A stretch of DNA of 64,000 nt from Algoriphagus antarcticus (GTDB taxonomy: Bacteria > Bacteroidota > Bacteroidia > Cytophagales > Cyclobacteriaceae), in NCBI RefSeq assembly GCF_002150685.1, contig NZ_MSSW01000009.1, forward strand, positions 111,438-175,437, read 5' to 3'. Position 1 is the first letter of the stretch, and each line of letters begins with the position of its first letter. A program made the translations under genes and the position numbers. Below are positions 1-8,736 of this stretch, in pieces. The notes under the pieces were generated by a model. It was not told the DNA's origin. It saw only the letters and a program-made list of their open reading frames with translations, and did not search any database.

Positions 1-942
1 TTTGCGAACTCCCCTACCCATTCCAAGGACGTATTGGGGACTTTCTTTTTCATTCTGATAGGTTACAAGAATATGATCAGAGAATTCCAAATATTCTCTT
101 CTCTCCCTGTTTCTGCGGATATCTATGGAAGTAATAAGTTCAGTTCCAAGGCTATCTATGAATTTGCCCTTATGAACAGGATCATCCTTACGGTAAAGTC
201 TTCTTATCTCGAAACCCTCGGCAACTGATTTCCCAGCATAAATAGACCGCATGAAATGCTGAAAACTTCCATAATATGCTTCCAACCGATTCCTTTCCAC
301 TCTTCTCTGCTTTCGCCGAGACAGAGTTGAATCAGGGATAAACAGAGGATATCCACCATAAGTGACAAATCCTATTTTGTAATTAAACCGAAAGTCATTG
401 AGCAGGTAATCAAGCCTATAGCCCAGATTTGGATTGTTTATTTTTAGAATATCTCTAGAGGAAGCTATTAATGCTCCAGGTTCAGATTGATCATCTAGAA
501 TCATTGACAATTCATTTTCTATTTCACAGGCTTTTCCATTCAGAGAAGTACCTAAGAAATATCTCTTGAAATCATCCAAATTTCTATACCAAGCAGGATC
601 ACGAGTTTCATTCACCTCCATTTCATCTAAGTCTTCATCCACAGATACAAGCATAAATTTGTATCCCTGAGGCTGCACCATAGACGCAGGAAGATTAAAT
701 GTGAGCCCTTCATACCCGAGTATTCGGATAATTACTTCATAGTTTCCGTTAGGTAAATACATAGAAAACTTCCCTTCCTCGTCGGTAGTTGTACCTAGGG
801 TAGTATTAGCCAAAAATACTGTGGCGTATGGAATCGCTTCTCCAGTTTCAAAATCTACAATAGTACCTTTGAAAATAGCCTGAGCATTTGCAGAGAAGCT
901 TCCAAAAAACAAAAACAAGCCTAAAAAAATCTTTAATAGCAT
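1..942 (-). CDS. carboxypeptidase-like regulatory domain protein, 3' end cut by window
   Basis: The reading frame is open from an ATG at 942 to the first base of the window (314 codons, no stop), so the C-terminus is missing. The N-terminus (MLLKIFLGLFLFFGSFSANAQA) is a signal peptide ending in ANAQA. It is followed by a CarboxypepD_reg-like beta-sandwich with the segments GTIVDFETGEAIPYATVFL and TTLGTTTDEEGKF, about residues 24-100. The remainder, rich in Arg and aromatic residues, matches the uncharacterised C-terminal part of many Bacteroidota cell-surface proteins of this type. Export is supported by the signal peptide; the function is unknown. The start codon lies in the loop of a 10-bp inverted repeat (914-957). 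The gene is the outer boundary of the RHS remnant array. Confidence 0.8.
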   Translation of the reverse strand, partial: MLLKIFLGLFLFFGSFSANAQAIFKGTIVDFETGEAIPYATVFLANTTLGTTTDEEGKFSMYLPNGNYEVIIRILGYEGLTFNLPASMVQPQGYKFMLVSVDEDLDEMEVNETRDPAWYRNLDDFKRYFLGTSLNGKACEIENELSMILDDQSEPGALIASSRDILKINNPNLGYRLDYLLNDFRFNYKIGFVTYGGYPLFIPDSTLSRRKQRRVERNRLEAYYGSFQHFMRSIYAGKSVAEGFEIRRLYRKDDPVHKGKFIDSLGTELITSIDIRRNRERREYLEFSDHILVTYQNEKESPQYVLGMGRGVRK

Positions 943-957
943 GGAAGTAGGCTTGTT
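914..957. repeat. inverted repeat over the start codon, near-copy of 5182-5225
   Basis: Arms AACAAGCCTA (914-923) and TAGGCTTGTT (948-957) are perfectly complementary, with a 24-base loop that contains the ATG of the minus-strand gene (940-942). Nearly the same 44 bases, including both arms, occur at 5182-5225 downstream of topA. The two copies are direct repeats bracketing the RHS remnants. Confidence 0.75.
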
Positions 958-1138
958 TGAATTCATCAATGCAAATAAGTAATAGTTTTGACTTTTCACT
1001 TATAACTTGGTCTTCCCCTTCTAGGTTAAGTCAAATCATCGTGGTGGCTGGGTGTAATCCGTACAGTGGTTATATGTAATTACACCTTACTATCCTTAAC
1101 CATAAGTTATTGGAAAACAATTGAAAATCACTAATAAT

Positions 1139-1783
1139 CTAACTCACTAAGACTTTCAATCCTGAATACTTGCCCGACGTCGCGGGATTTCTAGCATATG
1201 AATAAAGGAAATCTTTGGGCTTATCAACAATTCCTGCATTCTCTAAAGATTCTGACCTTATAACTAATCTATTTCTTATCCATTCATCGTCAGAAGTCTC
1301 ATTGACCAAGTAGGTTTCAATGTAGCCATCCTTTGGAACAGCGATCTTTTTGATCAGTTCCTCGTGTTTGTTTCTTGCCTTTTTTGGAAAGGATTACTTT
1401 TCCTTGTTCATAGAGTGTAGAATCTGAATCATACAATGCATATCCCAAGTAAGCTTCTGGCACGGGTTTCTGTTGCAGCTCCGTAATCACCAGCGCGATC
1501 ACATTGGCGATGGCGATTTCGTTGATTCCTACTGTACTGAGATTCTGACCGTATTCGGTGAGCTGCTGGATTAGCTTCTTGTCCATTCCTGATCGTACAA
1601 AGCTGGCTGGTGACAACTTGAATTTCTTAGGATCGACGTACTTTCCTCCCGACTACTGTACGGGAACACCAAGCTCCACGCTGTCGCCTTGCTGCACTTC
1701 CTGTGATCGGGAAGGGCCAAGAGTTCGGTTTCTACCTGCATTGAGCCAAGTAGTGGCATATCCGCCGGGAGTTTTGTTGTTTT
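1139..1783 (-). pseudogene. orphan RHS core fragment C, frameshifted, no toxin
   Basis: The minus strand encodes a run starting GGYATTWLNAGRNRTLGPS, then SFVRSGMDKKLIQQLTEYG, ALVITELQQKPVPEAYLGYA and a segment ending YLVNETSDD. This is the part of an RHS-family protein just before the conserved tip core. An in-frame TAG lies inside a small inverted repeat (1647-1665). After QGKVILSKK a six-A run shifts the frame by one relative to the homologous stretch near 3500. After SDD the sequence diverges from the sister copy, runs on as EWIRNRLVIRSES and stops at 1139. No tip core (DPMAEK..RYIDPDG) and no toxin remain. It is a broken displaced fragment. The left limit is the last in-frame stop upstream. 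Confidence 0.75.
1647..1665. repeat. small TCCCG..CGGGA palindrome inside RHS fragment C
   Basis: Bases 1647-1665 form TCCCG and CGGGA arms around a short loop. On the minus strand the RHS coding sequence reads through it as about 18 extra bases carrying a TAG stop between LGV and GGKYVDP. This looks like an insert into the coding sequence. Confidence 0.5.
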
Positions 1784-1888
1784 AGTCTGATCTAAATGGA
1801 CATCTCTATACTTTTATACATAATAAAAAAAATCATTATACGAGAATTGAAATCTCAAAGAAACTCATATGTTCACATTAAATTACAA

Positions 1889-2470
1889 TTAGTTTAATTG
1901 ATAGGGTAATTCACCTTCAGAAAAAAGTTTTAGACTCATCTTACTTTCTTGCTCATTAAACACCTCTTTAATTATTCTAGTTAACAAATAACCTCCAAAC
2001 CTAATTCGAGTACCTAAATCAACTATAAAATAAGATATCTCCCCTCCATCTACATGCTTTATAATCTCACTTTCTTCATGCAACAGTAATTTTAATGATT
2101 CAATTTGATTAATACTCATACTTTTTGTAGGAATATATAAAGCCAGCCCAAAGGAAACATCATACTCTGACTTGCAAAGTTCAGGAAAATGTGATCTGTG
2201 CATAATTTGCATTAACTGAATACCATCAAAATATATATTCAGCAAGAAATCATTATTCTTTCTTTTAATATTATACTCAAACACAATGTGCCTTATAGTA
2301 TCTCTCAACTTCTCTTTGAAAGGCATATTTTTATATTCTTTGGATTTCACCCCCTTTTTTTCATGAATTTGTTTCTTTAAATATCTTACAAAAAAGAAAC
2401 ACACAAATCCAAAAATAGCACCTAATATAAATTCCATAAGATATAATTTAAAATTGCCATTGTCCTGCAA
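1889..2470 (-). CDS. membrane-anchored candidate immunity protein next to RHS tip B
   Basis: This 193-residue protein has one N-terminal transmembrane segment (about residues 12-30, [20 protein letters not shown]), a basic linker, then a soluble domain of about 150 residues with no motif I recognise. The first ATG (2470) overlaps the end of the RHS tip at 2448 by 23 bases. A second ATG at 2437, directly before the membrane segment, is an equally good start. Position right after an RHS toxin tip is the standard place for a polymorphic-toxin immunity gene, so an immunity role is inferred from context only. The base composition is more AT-rich than the RHS core upstream, as is usual for exchanged tip cassettes. 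Confidence 0.6.
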   Translation of the reverse strand: MQDNGNFKLYLMEFILGAIFGFVCFFFVRYLKKQIHEKKGVKSKEYKNMPFKEKLRDTIRHIVFEYNIKRKNNDFLLNIYFDGIQLMQIMHRSHFPELCKSEYDVSFGLALYIPTKSMSINQIESLKLLLHEESEIIKHVDGGEISYFIVDLGTRIRFGGYLLTRIIKEVFNEQESKMSLKLFSEGELPYQLN

Positions 2471-3197
2471 TCCTAATCATTTGTTTAATTTTCCCCCAAG
2501 TTGACATGGGTTCTGTTGTATTGGGAACATTAGAAATAGTCTGTTCAAAAGCCTTTTCTACTTTAGAAACTTGCGAAGTTGTACTTAAAGATGTACTTTC
2601 TAGTCCAAATCTTTTTAATGCATCCTTTGAAACTATCCGACCATTTACAGCCCACTTCCATACATTCCCATCCTTTATTAGTAATTTTGAAATTTTAAGA
2701 ATTTTGACAGGAGATACATCAGGACCTGTCCCACCAATTGGGGACATTCCTATTATCCTCCCTTCAGCATTTACATCAAAACCTCCCAGCGTCCTATAAC
2801 CAAAGAAATCCTCAAATCCAGGCACCCCATCCCTATGCCCCATTACTTTATCTCCAACTTCAGAATAATTTTCAATCCTTGTTGATTCTACTACAAATTC
2901 AGGAAGTGTTGCACAACCTTGACAATCACTTCCCGGAGCCTGCTCCTCCCCATTTACCACACTTTTTAGTGTCGGATCCTCAGGATCAGGTGTTCCTTGA
3001 GTTACCGCACCCATGACCTCGTATGGTTCCATCCCATCCGGATCGATATATCTCAGCGGATTATTGAATGCATAATTATAAGGGGAATGCCTGCGCATCT
3101 TCTCTGCCATCGGATCTAACACAAACCATCTACCAATGGCTGGATCGTACATCCTCGCGCCAAAATCGTAGATATTTACTCCCAAGTGGCCGTTTGC

Positions 3198-3264
3198 CTC
3201 CCACCCTACAAGCTGGCTCTTCGCTAAAATGATCCAAAGGGATCATTTCTTAACGCTCAGCCCT
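3198..3264. repeat. 67-bp palindromic element, copy 1
   Basis: Inserted in RHS B precisely between the codons for YNGKE and ANGHLGVN: removing 67 bases restores a continuous reading frame. The inner stem AAATGATCC / GGATCATTT is flanked by outer blocks CTGGCTCTTCGCTA and TTAACGCTCAGCCCT. It also carries a 15-base extension (CTCCCACCCTACAAG) shared only with the copy at 38375. Confidence 0.75.
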
Positions 3265-3533
3265 CTCCTTGCCGTTGTATAAATACGGATTTATTTTGAT
3301 ACCGCCATACTGGTAACCTAATCCAGAAAGCTCCACTCCCCATGGATCGTAATGGGTTTCCTGTACGATAAGTGGTCCAGTGCTGAGAATCCTAAACTGG
3401 TCAAATCATACATCGTCAGAAGTCTCCTTGACCAAGTAGGTTTCAATGTACCCGTCCTTTGGAACTGCAATCTTTTTGATCAGTTCCTCGTTTTTGTTTC
3501 TTGCCTTTTTGGATAGGATTTCCTGCGCACGGC

Positions 3534-3584
3534 CTGGCTCTTCGCTAAAACAGTCCACTTGACTGTTTCTTTACGCTCAGCCCT
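3534..3584. repeat. 51-bp palindromic element, copy 2
   Basis: Same outer blocks as the copy at 3198, but a different inner stem (AAACAGTC / GACTGTTT). Removing 51 bases rejoins the RHS codons to read YEQGRAQEILSKK. The insert carries stop codons in the RHS frame. Confidence 0.75.
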
Positions 3585-3612
3585 CCTGCTCATACAAGGT
3601 AGAGTCAGCATT

Positions 3613-3642
3613 CCCGATATCGCTGTGCTCATCGGGACAGGC
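3613..3642. repeat. CCCGAT..ATCGGGACAGGC palindrome in RHS B
   Basis: CCCGAT and ATCGGG arms are followed by ACAGGC. The element separates RHS codons for ALY and NADSTLYE on the minus strand. A related element is at 4910-4938. Confidence 0.65.
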
Positions 3643-3791
3643 AATACAGCGCATGCCCCATATGTGCCTATGACACCGGCCCCGATAAAAATCGGGGGTT
3701 GTAACTCTGTAATCACCAGTGCTACTACATTGGCGATGGTGATTTCGTTGATTCCTGCCGTACTTAGGTTCTGACCGTATTCAGTGAGCTG

Positions 3792-3816
3792 CTGGATCAT
3801 TAAAAGAATGATCCAG
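3792..3816. repeat. perfect 10-bp inverted repeat inside RHS B
   Basis: CTGGATCATT and AATGATCCAG are separated by five bases. Comparison with fragment C (GMDKKLIQQLTEYG) shows this stretch is extra sequence within the codons for KLIQQL. Confidence 0.65.
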
Positions 3817-3842
3817 CTACTTGTCCTCATTTTTACAAAAAT

Positions 3843-4121
3843 CTAAATTTTACTCTTTAAAAAACTTTCCATTTCAGACAGATATTTATCGATTTCTTCA
3901 ATTGCTTTATCATCGCCATTTGTCGAATAAAAAATTTCTAATGGAGTCCAATAGTTATACCATTGCAAAATGAGGCTTTCATCTTGAAATTCTCCTGCAT
4001 CTAAGTAACCTTCTAATCCATATATAAAATCAGAAAAGAGTAAGGTGCCACCACTTCTGTAGCTCTCTATGGATTTAAGCATTTTAATCCAAAGCTTTTT
4101 TTGAAGTTTATTAAATTCCAT
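3843..4121 (-). CDS. candidate immunity protein of RHS tip A
   Basis: The product is a small acidic protein of 92 residues without signal peptide or membrane segment, starting two bases after the RHS tip stop at 4124, so it is translationally coupled. The composition (rich in Tyr, Trp, Glu and Lys, with segments LQWYNYWTPLEIFYS and EIDKYLSEMESFLKS) and the length fit immunity proteins of polymorphic toxin systems, but I recognise no named family. The role is inferred from position and size. The next RHS fragment (B) begins only a few bases downstream, which is the arrangement expected when old tip/immunity pairs are displaced behind a new one. Confidence 0.65.
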   Translation of the reverse strand: MEFNKLQKKLWIKMLKSIESYRSGGTLLFSDFIYGLEGYLDAGEFQDESLILQWYNYWTPLEIFYSTNGDDKAIEEIDKYLSEMESFLKSKI

Positions 4122-4123
4122 AT

Positions 4124-5003
4124 TTAATTTCCAATTTTTATAACAGAAATTACCCTTGTAGCTGCAGGGTTTGTGATAACTCTGACATTTTCAAAAGTTC
4201 TTACTACTTCTGCGGCAGTATTTCCAGGTGTAACATTACCATACTTAATAGCATTTTCAACCACAGATGGTGGAATTCCACGACTAAATGAATTTGCACC
4301 TTTCATAATTGTTCCAACAGGTTGCATTCTTTCTAATGCGTGAGTTGTATATTCTATTCCATTGATAACGGTCCTACCACCACTGGCAGATGGCCAAATA
4401 CTTATTCCATTCTTCGCAGCATTAAATATGCTCCTAGCATTTTTTAAAACACTCCAAAAGTTTTTAATATTACTCCATCCTCCAATTCCTCCTGGAAGAA
4501 ATGGAGGAGTTCCTCCAATCACTCGGGGTTCGTTTATGATATAACTTTCCCCATTATTCTGTCCTTGCCTGAAGTCGTGCCACCCTGATTGTGACCTCTG
4601 GTTATCCGAATAAATTCCTGAAAAATTAGGTAAGCGGGTCGCAGTAACAGTCACTCCTTCTAAATCAACTGTAGGACATCCTTCACAAGCACCTCCTGGT
4701 GCACTCTCCTCCCCATTCAACACACTCTTCTGCGTTGGATCCTCAGCATCAGGTGGTCCTTGAGTCACCCCACCCATCACCTCATACGGCTCCATGCCAT
4801 CAGGATCGATATATCTCAGCGGATTATTGAATGCATAGTTATATGGAGAATGTCGGCGCATCTTCTCTGCCATCGGATCTAACACAAACCACCTACCGAT
4901 CGCCGGATTCCCGATACGCTTCGCTATCGGGACAGGCTGTACAATCTTGCCCCGTAGTCATATAGATTTACTCCAAAATGGCCGTTTGCCTCCTTGCCAT
5001 TAA
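4124..5003 (-). pseudogene. orphan RHS tip A with DUF4258-like toxin domain, 5' disrupted
   Basis: Homology starts about 5003 ([21 protein letters not shown]), is broken by a palindromic insert at 4910-4938 that shifts the frame, then resumes as [17 protein letters not shown] and continues to [16 protein letters not shown]. The C-terminal 80 residues ([38 protein letters not shown]) resemble DUF4258/BrnT-like small nuclease-type domains found at RHS and CdiA tips. That is family resemblance by eye only. An open frame of 253 codons survives from 4885 but lacks the core start. No N-terminal RHS barrel exists upstream; the next 250 bases are AT-rich and noncoding. So it is an orphan tip, probably silent unless recombined. 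Confidence 0.75.
4910..4938. repeat. CCCGATA..TATCGGGACAGGCT palindrome in RHS A
   Basis: A 29-base insert between RHS codons for ARLY and NPAIGRW. Arms CCCGATA and TATCGGG, tail ACAGGCT. It shifts the frame and introduces a stop. Removing it restores the RHS reading frame. Confidence 0.7.
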
Positions 5004-5181
5004 TACAAATATTTATTTTTAGTAAAAAATACTAAAAGCATTTATTTTTACTAATTGATCACAAATTCTCGATATAAATTTATTTAAGAAAATTTCAAAT
5101 GCACTCTACCTATCAAGATGTAGTATAAAAAAATATGATCAAAAAATATGGGGATTGGAAAAAAGAAGAAAACCTCATTAA

Positions 5182-5225
5182 AACAAGCCTAAAACAATCT
5201 TTAATAGCATTGAATTAGGCTTGTT
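5182..5225. terminator. inverted repeat downstream of topA, copy of 914-957
   Basis: AACAAGCCTA / TAGGCTTGTT arms, 25 bases after the topA stop in the topA direction, so it could serve as a terminator although no long T-run follows. The loop still encodes the first residues of the gene at 942 (MLLKIVLGLF, then stop). The sequence therefore looks like a duplicated start region of the carboxypeptidase-like gene. Confidence 0.55.
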
Positions 5226-5250
5226 CATATAGTCTTAAATAAAGCTCGAC

Positions 5251-7578
5251 TTACTTTTTCTTGGCAAACTTTCCGCCCTTTTTCTTAGGTTCCGGCTGAT
5301 TTTCAATGATTTCAATAGTCTGTTTGTACGTTAAAGTTTCAGCTTCCTTATCCTTAGGGATTTTATAATTATTCTTACCCATCTTGATGTAAGGCCCCCA
5401 TCGCCCATTCAATACTTGGATCTCAGGATTCTCTTCAAAGGATTTGATATGCTTCTTGGCATCGGCCTCCCGCTTTTCCTTGATCAACTGGATCGCTTCT
5501 TCTTCATTGATGCTCAGCGGATCCATTTCCTTAGGAAGAGAGAAAAAAGCGCTATCATGACGAACATAAGGCCCAAATCTACCAATCGCTGCCACCATCT
5601 TTTTATCCTCAAACATCCCGATATCACGAGGCAATTTGAATAGCTCAAGTGCATCTTCCATGGTGATATTTTCGATGAACTGGCCTTTTTTCAAACTTGC
5701 AAACTGCTTCTCCTCATCTTCAGAATCACCGATCTGAACCAATGGCCCAAATTTTCCAAGTCTGGCGATCATCGGCTTGCCACTCACTGGGTGGTTGCCA
5801 AGTTCACGGTTTGAATTGATATCCTGTCTGGAGATCTGGTCTGTATCTTCTACATTTTTGTGAAAATCACCGTAGAATGAATCCAGCATATCCTGCCAAA
5901 CTTGTCCTCCTGAAGCGATATCATCAAACTCCTTCTCTACCCTAGCGGTAAAGCTAAAGTCAATCACATTTGGAAAATGCTCCACCAAGAAGTCATTGAC
6001 TACCATTGCAATATTGGTAGGGAAAAGCTTTTGCTTCTCAGCTCCAGTGGTTTCTGTTTTGGTAGCATCTTTAAATGCTCCCTTGGCAATGATCATTTCC
6101 ACATAATCTCTCGGAGTGCCATCTCTGGATTCTTTGATCACGTATTCACGTCTTTGAATCGTCGAAATAGTAGGTGCATAAGTTGATGGACGACCGATTC
6201 CCAGTTCCTCTAACTTCTTCACCAACGATGCTTCAGTATATCTCGGGGAAGCTCTGGAGAAAGTCTCACGGCCTTTCATTTCTTGAAGAGCTAGACTCTG
6301 ACCGATAGTCAATGGTGGCAGGAGTGCCTTACCCTCATTGCTTTCATCTTCTTCAGGCTCATCATCTGTGTCTTCCAAATATACTTTTAGGAAACCATCA
6401 AACTTGATGATCTCTCCAGTGGCGACTAAATTTTGAGTCTGGTTGGAAATATCTACCGTAATAATAGTCTTCTCCAATTCTGCATCAGCCATCTGCGAAG
6501 CAATAGCGCGCTTCCAGATTAGCTCATAAAGGCGCTGCTCATTGCGTTCTCCAATAACTTGCGGATTGGCAAATTCAGTAGGTCGAATGGCTTCGTGAGC
6601 CTCCTGAGCACCTTCAGATTTGGTTGTAAATTTTCTCGATTTATGATATTTATCACCGTATGAATCGTGAATAGCATTTTTGGCAGAAGCCATAGCGTCA
6701 TCCGAAAGATTCACACTATCTGTTCTCATGTAGGTAATCTTACCAGCTTCATACAGTTTCTGCGCTACAGACATCGTCTGAGCTACGGAGAAGTAAAGCT
6801 TTCTACTTGCTTCCTGCTGAAGAGTAGAAGTGGTAAAAGGTGCAGCTGGAGTTTTCTTCCCTGGCTTTTTCTCTAAGTTGGCTACCGAAAAATCAGCATC
6901 AAGACACTTCTTCAAGAATTCCTCAGCTTCAGCTTTGGTGTCAAATTTCTTTGGAAGTTCGGCTTGGAATGTTTTTCCTTCTACTTCGAAAATCGCTGTG
7001 ATTCTAAAACTAGACTTAGCATTGTGCTTTTCTATTTCCCGCTCACGATCTACGATCAGGCGAACGGCAACAGACTGAACTCTTCCTGCAGAAAGACCAG
7101 TTTTGATTTTCTTCCAAAGTATAGGAGAAAGTTCAAACCCTACCAGACGATCTAAAATTCGTCTTGCTTGCTGGGCATTTACCAGATCTATATCTATGCC
7201 TCTAGGGTTCTCAATCGCTTTCGTAATCGCATTTTTGGTGATCTCCCGAAATACAATCCGTTTGGTATTTTCATCCTTAAGCTTCAATACTTCTTTTAAA
7301 TGCCAAGAAATTGCCTCTCCCTCGCGGTCATCATCGCTTGCTAGATAGACCATCTCAGCATCCTTCACCAAAGCCTTGAGATTCTTGATCACATCCTTTT
7401 TATCGGCCGTGACCTCGTAGGTAGGATTGAATCTGTTTTTAATATCGATCGCTTTATCGCCTTTAGGCAGATCCCGTACGTGACCGTAGCTGGATGCTAC
7501 CTTATAGTCCTTGCCCAAGTATCCCTCAATGGTTTTGGCTTTGGCAGGTGACTCGACGATAACAAGGTTTTTAGACAT
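5251..7578 (-). CDS. topA: DNA topoisomerase I
   Basis: Type IA topoisomerase of 775 residues that relaxes negative supercoils through a Tyr-DNA intermediate. The chosen ATG (7578) gives MSKNLVIVESPAKAKTIEGY, the invariant TOPRIM start; an upstream in-frame ATG would add 29 residues unlike the family. Visible landmarks are the TOPRIM acidic motif SDDDREGEAISWHL, the RRILDRLVGFELSPILWKK block, and the active-site Tyr in GKITYMRTDS with SEGAQEAHEAIRPT after it. GIGRPSTYAPTISTIQRR follows. The C-terminus has repeated GRFGPYV / GRWGPYI modules instead of Cys4 zinc fingers and a basic tail (KKKGGKFAKKK), as is usual in Bacteroidota. It stands as a single gene ending at the 5182 inverted repeat. 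Confidence 0.97.
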   Translation of the reverse strand: MSKNLVIVESPAKAKTIEGYLGKDYKVASSYGHVRDLPKGDKAIDIKNRFNPTYEVTADKKDVIKNLKALVKDAEMVYLASDDDREGEAISWHLKEVLKLKDENTKRIVFREITKNAITKAIENPRGIDIDLVNAQQARRILDRLVGFELSPILWKKIKTGLSAGRVQSVAVRLIVDREREIEKHNAKSSFRITAIFEVEGKTFQAELPKKFDTKAEAEEFLKKCLDADFSVANLEKKPGKKTPAAPFTTSTLQQEASRKLYFSVAQTMSVAQKLYEAGKITYMRTDSVNLSDDAMASAKNAIHDSYGDKYHKSRKFTTKSEGAQEAHEAIRPTEFANPQVIGERNEQRLYELIWKRAIASQMADAELEKTIITVDISNQTQNLVATGEIIKFDGFLKVYLEDTDDEPEEDESNEGKALLPPLTIGQSLALQEMKGRETFSRASPRYTEASLVKKLEELGIGRPSTYAPTISTIQRREYVIKESRDGTPRDYVEMIIAKGAFKDATKTETTGAEKQKLFPTNIAMVVNDFLVEHFPNVIDFSFTARVEKEFDDIASGGQVWQDMLDSFYGDFHKNVEDTDQISRQDINSNRELGNHPVSGKPMIARLGKFGPLVQIGDSEDEEKQFASLKKGQFIENITMEDALELFKLPRDIGMFEDKKMVAAIGRFGPYVRHDSAFFSLPKEMDPLSINEEEAIQLIKEKREADAKKHIKSFEENPEIQVLNGRWGPYIKMGKNNYKIPKDKEAETLTYKQTIEIIENQPEPKKKGGKFAKKK

Positions 7579-7732
7579 AAATGGCAATATTTCTGGGTTT
7601 TCATTCCCGTTTAGAAAAGCTAAAAATAGACGGCATTGTTTTCTCGTCCAAATAATTAAAATCAACTAAACCTGATTTGGAGGGATTATTGATCAATGTA
7701 AGAAATACTATACAGGGTATAAACCACTTATC

Positions 7733-8200
7733 ATGAAGCAATTGTTTTTACTCAGACACGGAGAAGCAGGTTTTTCTCAAGGTTCAGATTTTCAAAGACA
7801 ACTCACCGAAAAAGGTAGAGAAAACTTGGTTCGTATGGGAAAAAGCCTAGATAAAAAGCTAAAATCTGTTGATTTGATGTATTGTTCCACAGCGCAACGT
7901 ACGATGGAAACTGCTGATTTGATAGGAAAGTACATTACAATTAAGGAGAGTATGTTCACAAAAGTTATCTATCACGGCGATATGGGAGACATGATAGCGC
8001 TACTGGAAAAAACTTCCTCCTCGGTGGATTCTTGTCTTTTGGTCGGGCACAATCCTACCATTAGTCTGCTTTTGGCACATCTTTCGGATGAGAATTACCT
8101 AGGATTGCAACCTGGTATGATGGCTGTGATTGACTTGGAAATTTCGGAATGGAAAATGATTGGCTTTGGAACAGGCATCTTAAAAGAGATTATCCAATAA
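7733..8200 (+). CDS. sixA: SixA-like histidine phosphatase family protein
   Basis: 155-residue member of the histidine phosphatase (phosphoglycerate mutase-like) superfamily. The RHG catalytic motif is at residues 8-10 (LLRHGEAG). It is followed by QLTEKGRENL, the substrate-side STAQRTMETADLI and the second catalytic His in LLVGHNPTISLL. The length and spacing fit SixA-type phosphohistidine phosphatases; the symbol is tentative because closely related proteins can act on other phosphoesters. The protein is cytoplasmic with no signal peptide. It is divergent from topA with 154 bases between the starts. Confidence 0.85.
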   Translation: MKQLFLLRHGEAGFSQGSDFQRQLTEKGRENLVRMGKSLDKKLKSVDLMYCSTAQRTMETADLIGKYITIKESMFTKVIYHGDMGDMIALLEKTSSSVDSCLLVGHNPTISLLLAHLSDENYLGLQPGMMAVIDLEISEWKMIGFGTGILKEIIQ

Positions 8201-8684
8201 AGTAAATCACATAGAGAGTATGCAACAGAATTATAAACCACTTTTCTAACTTTTATCAAAAATATCTTTAGACTCATCGAATTATAAACCCAACTTCCTT
8301 TATATTGGCATAATAATTCAGATAGAAGCAGAGATTATCAATCACCAAAGTCAATCTTAGCTATTTCTGCAGTTATAAATTCTAGCACATACTTTCAAAA
8401 TCCGGAAACTTACCCCGAAGCCTAGCCCAAAATATTCGAATGAATCCATTGCCATGGGACCAAAATTTGATTTCAAATCAAATGGCTAAATCATTCAGTA
8501 CCCTTTAAAGAATACATACCCAAATTGTGATTACCCTATTTAATTGCTAGCATTAAAACTTAGCGATTTCTGAGAAGTCTAAGATGCCTTATTCATAAAG
8601 CATCTAGATTAAATGTAGCGTCAAATGAATGTCAGAAGGAAAACAGCCTTGTCAATTACCAGAAGCACAATTGATATTAAATGC
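8201..8684. other. intergenic, no gene seen
   Basis: About 480 bases after the phosphatase gene with only short, frame-broken open stretches. No tRNA or protein homology is recognisable. Confidence 0.5.
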
Positions 8685-8719
8685 AAAAAGCCCTGAATTT
8701 TTATATTCAGGGCTTTTTA
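8685..8719. terminator. bidirectional intrinsic terminator
   Basis: AAAAAGCCCTGAA and TTCAGGGCTTTTT form a GC-containing stem with an A/T-rich loop, with A-tract and T-tract on the two sides. It lies just after the minus-strand DUF1080 gene. Confidence 0.85.
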
Positions 8720-8736
8720 ATGCTCTTTTACTTTTC

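Larger units (their letters stand above)
2448..3836 (-). pseudogene. orphan RHS tip B with C-terminal toxin-like domain, interrupted
   Basis: Read on the minus strand, the RHS sequence runs IQQLTEYGQNLSTAGINEI, ILSKKARNKNEELIKKIAV, YLVKETSDDV, then [53 protein letters not shown] and the core [14 protein letters not shown]. It ends in a variable domain of about 190 residues (segments [15 protein letters not shown] and IRIAGQWQF) that I cannot assign. At least four small palindromic inserts interrupt it (3792-3816, about 3670-3690, 3613-3642 and 3534-3584), plus a fifth at 3198-3264. A TGA replaces the expected Trp codon at 3406-3408. The terminal 245 residues (from 3185) remain open. The fragment begins straight after the immunity gene at 3843, as in displaced orphan-tip arrays. 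Confidence 0.8.

Noticed and set aside
7579..7665. 29-codon N-terminal extension of topA.
   Set aside because: The family starts at MSKNLVIVESPAKAK; the extension is unlike any homologue.
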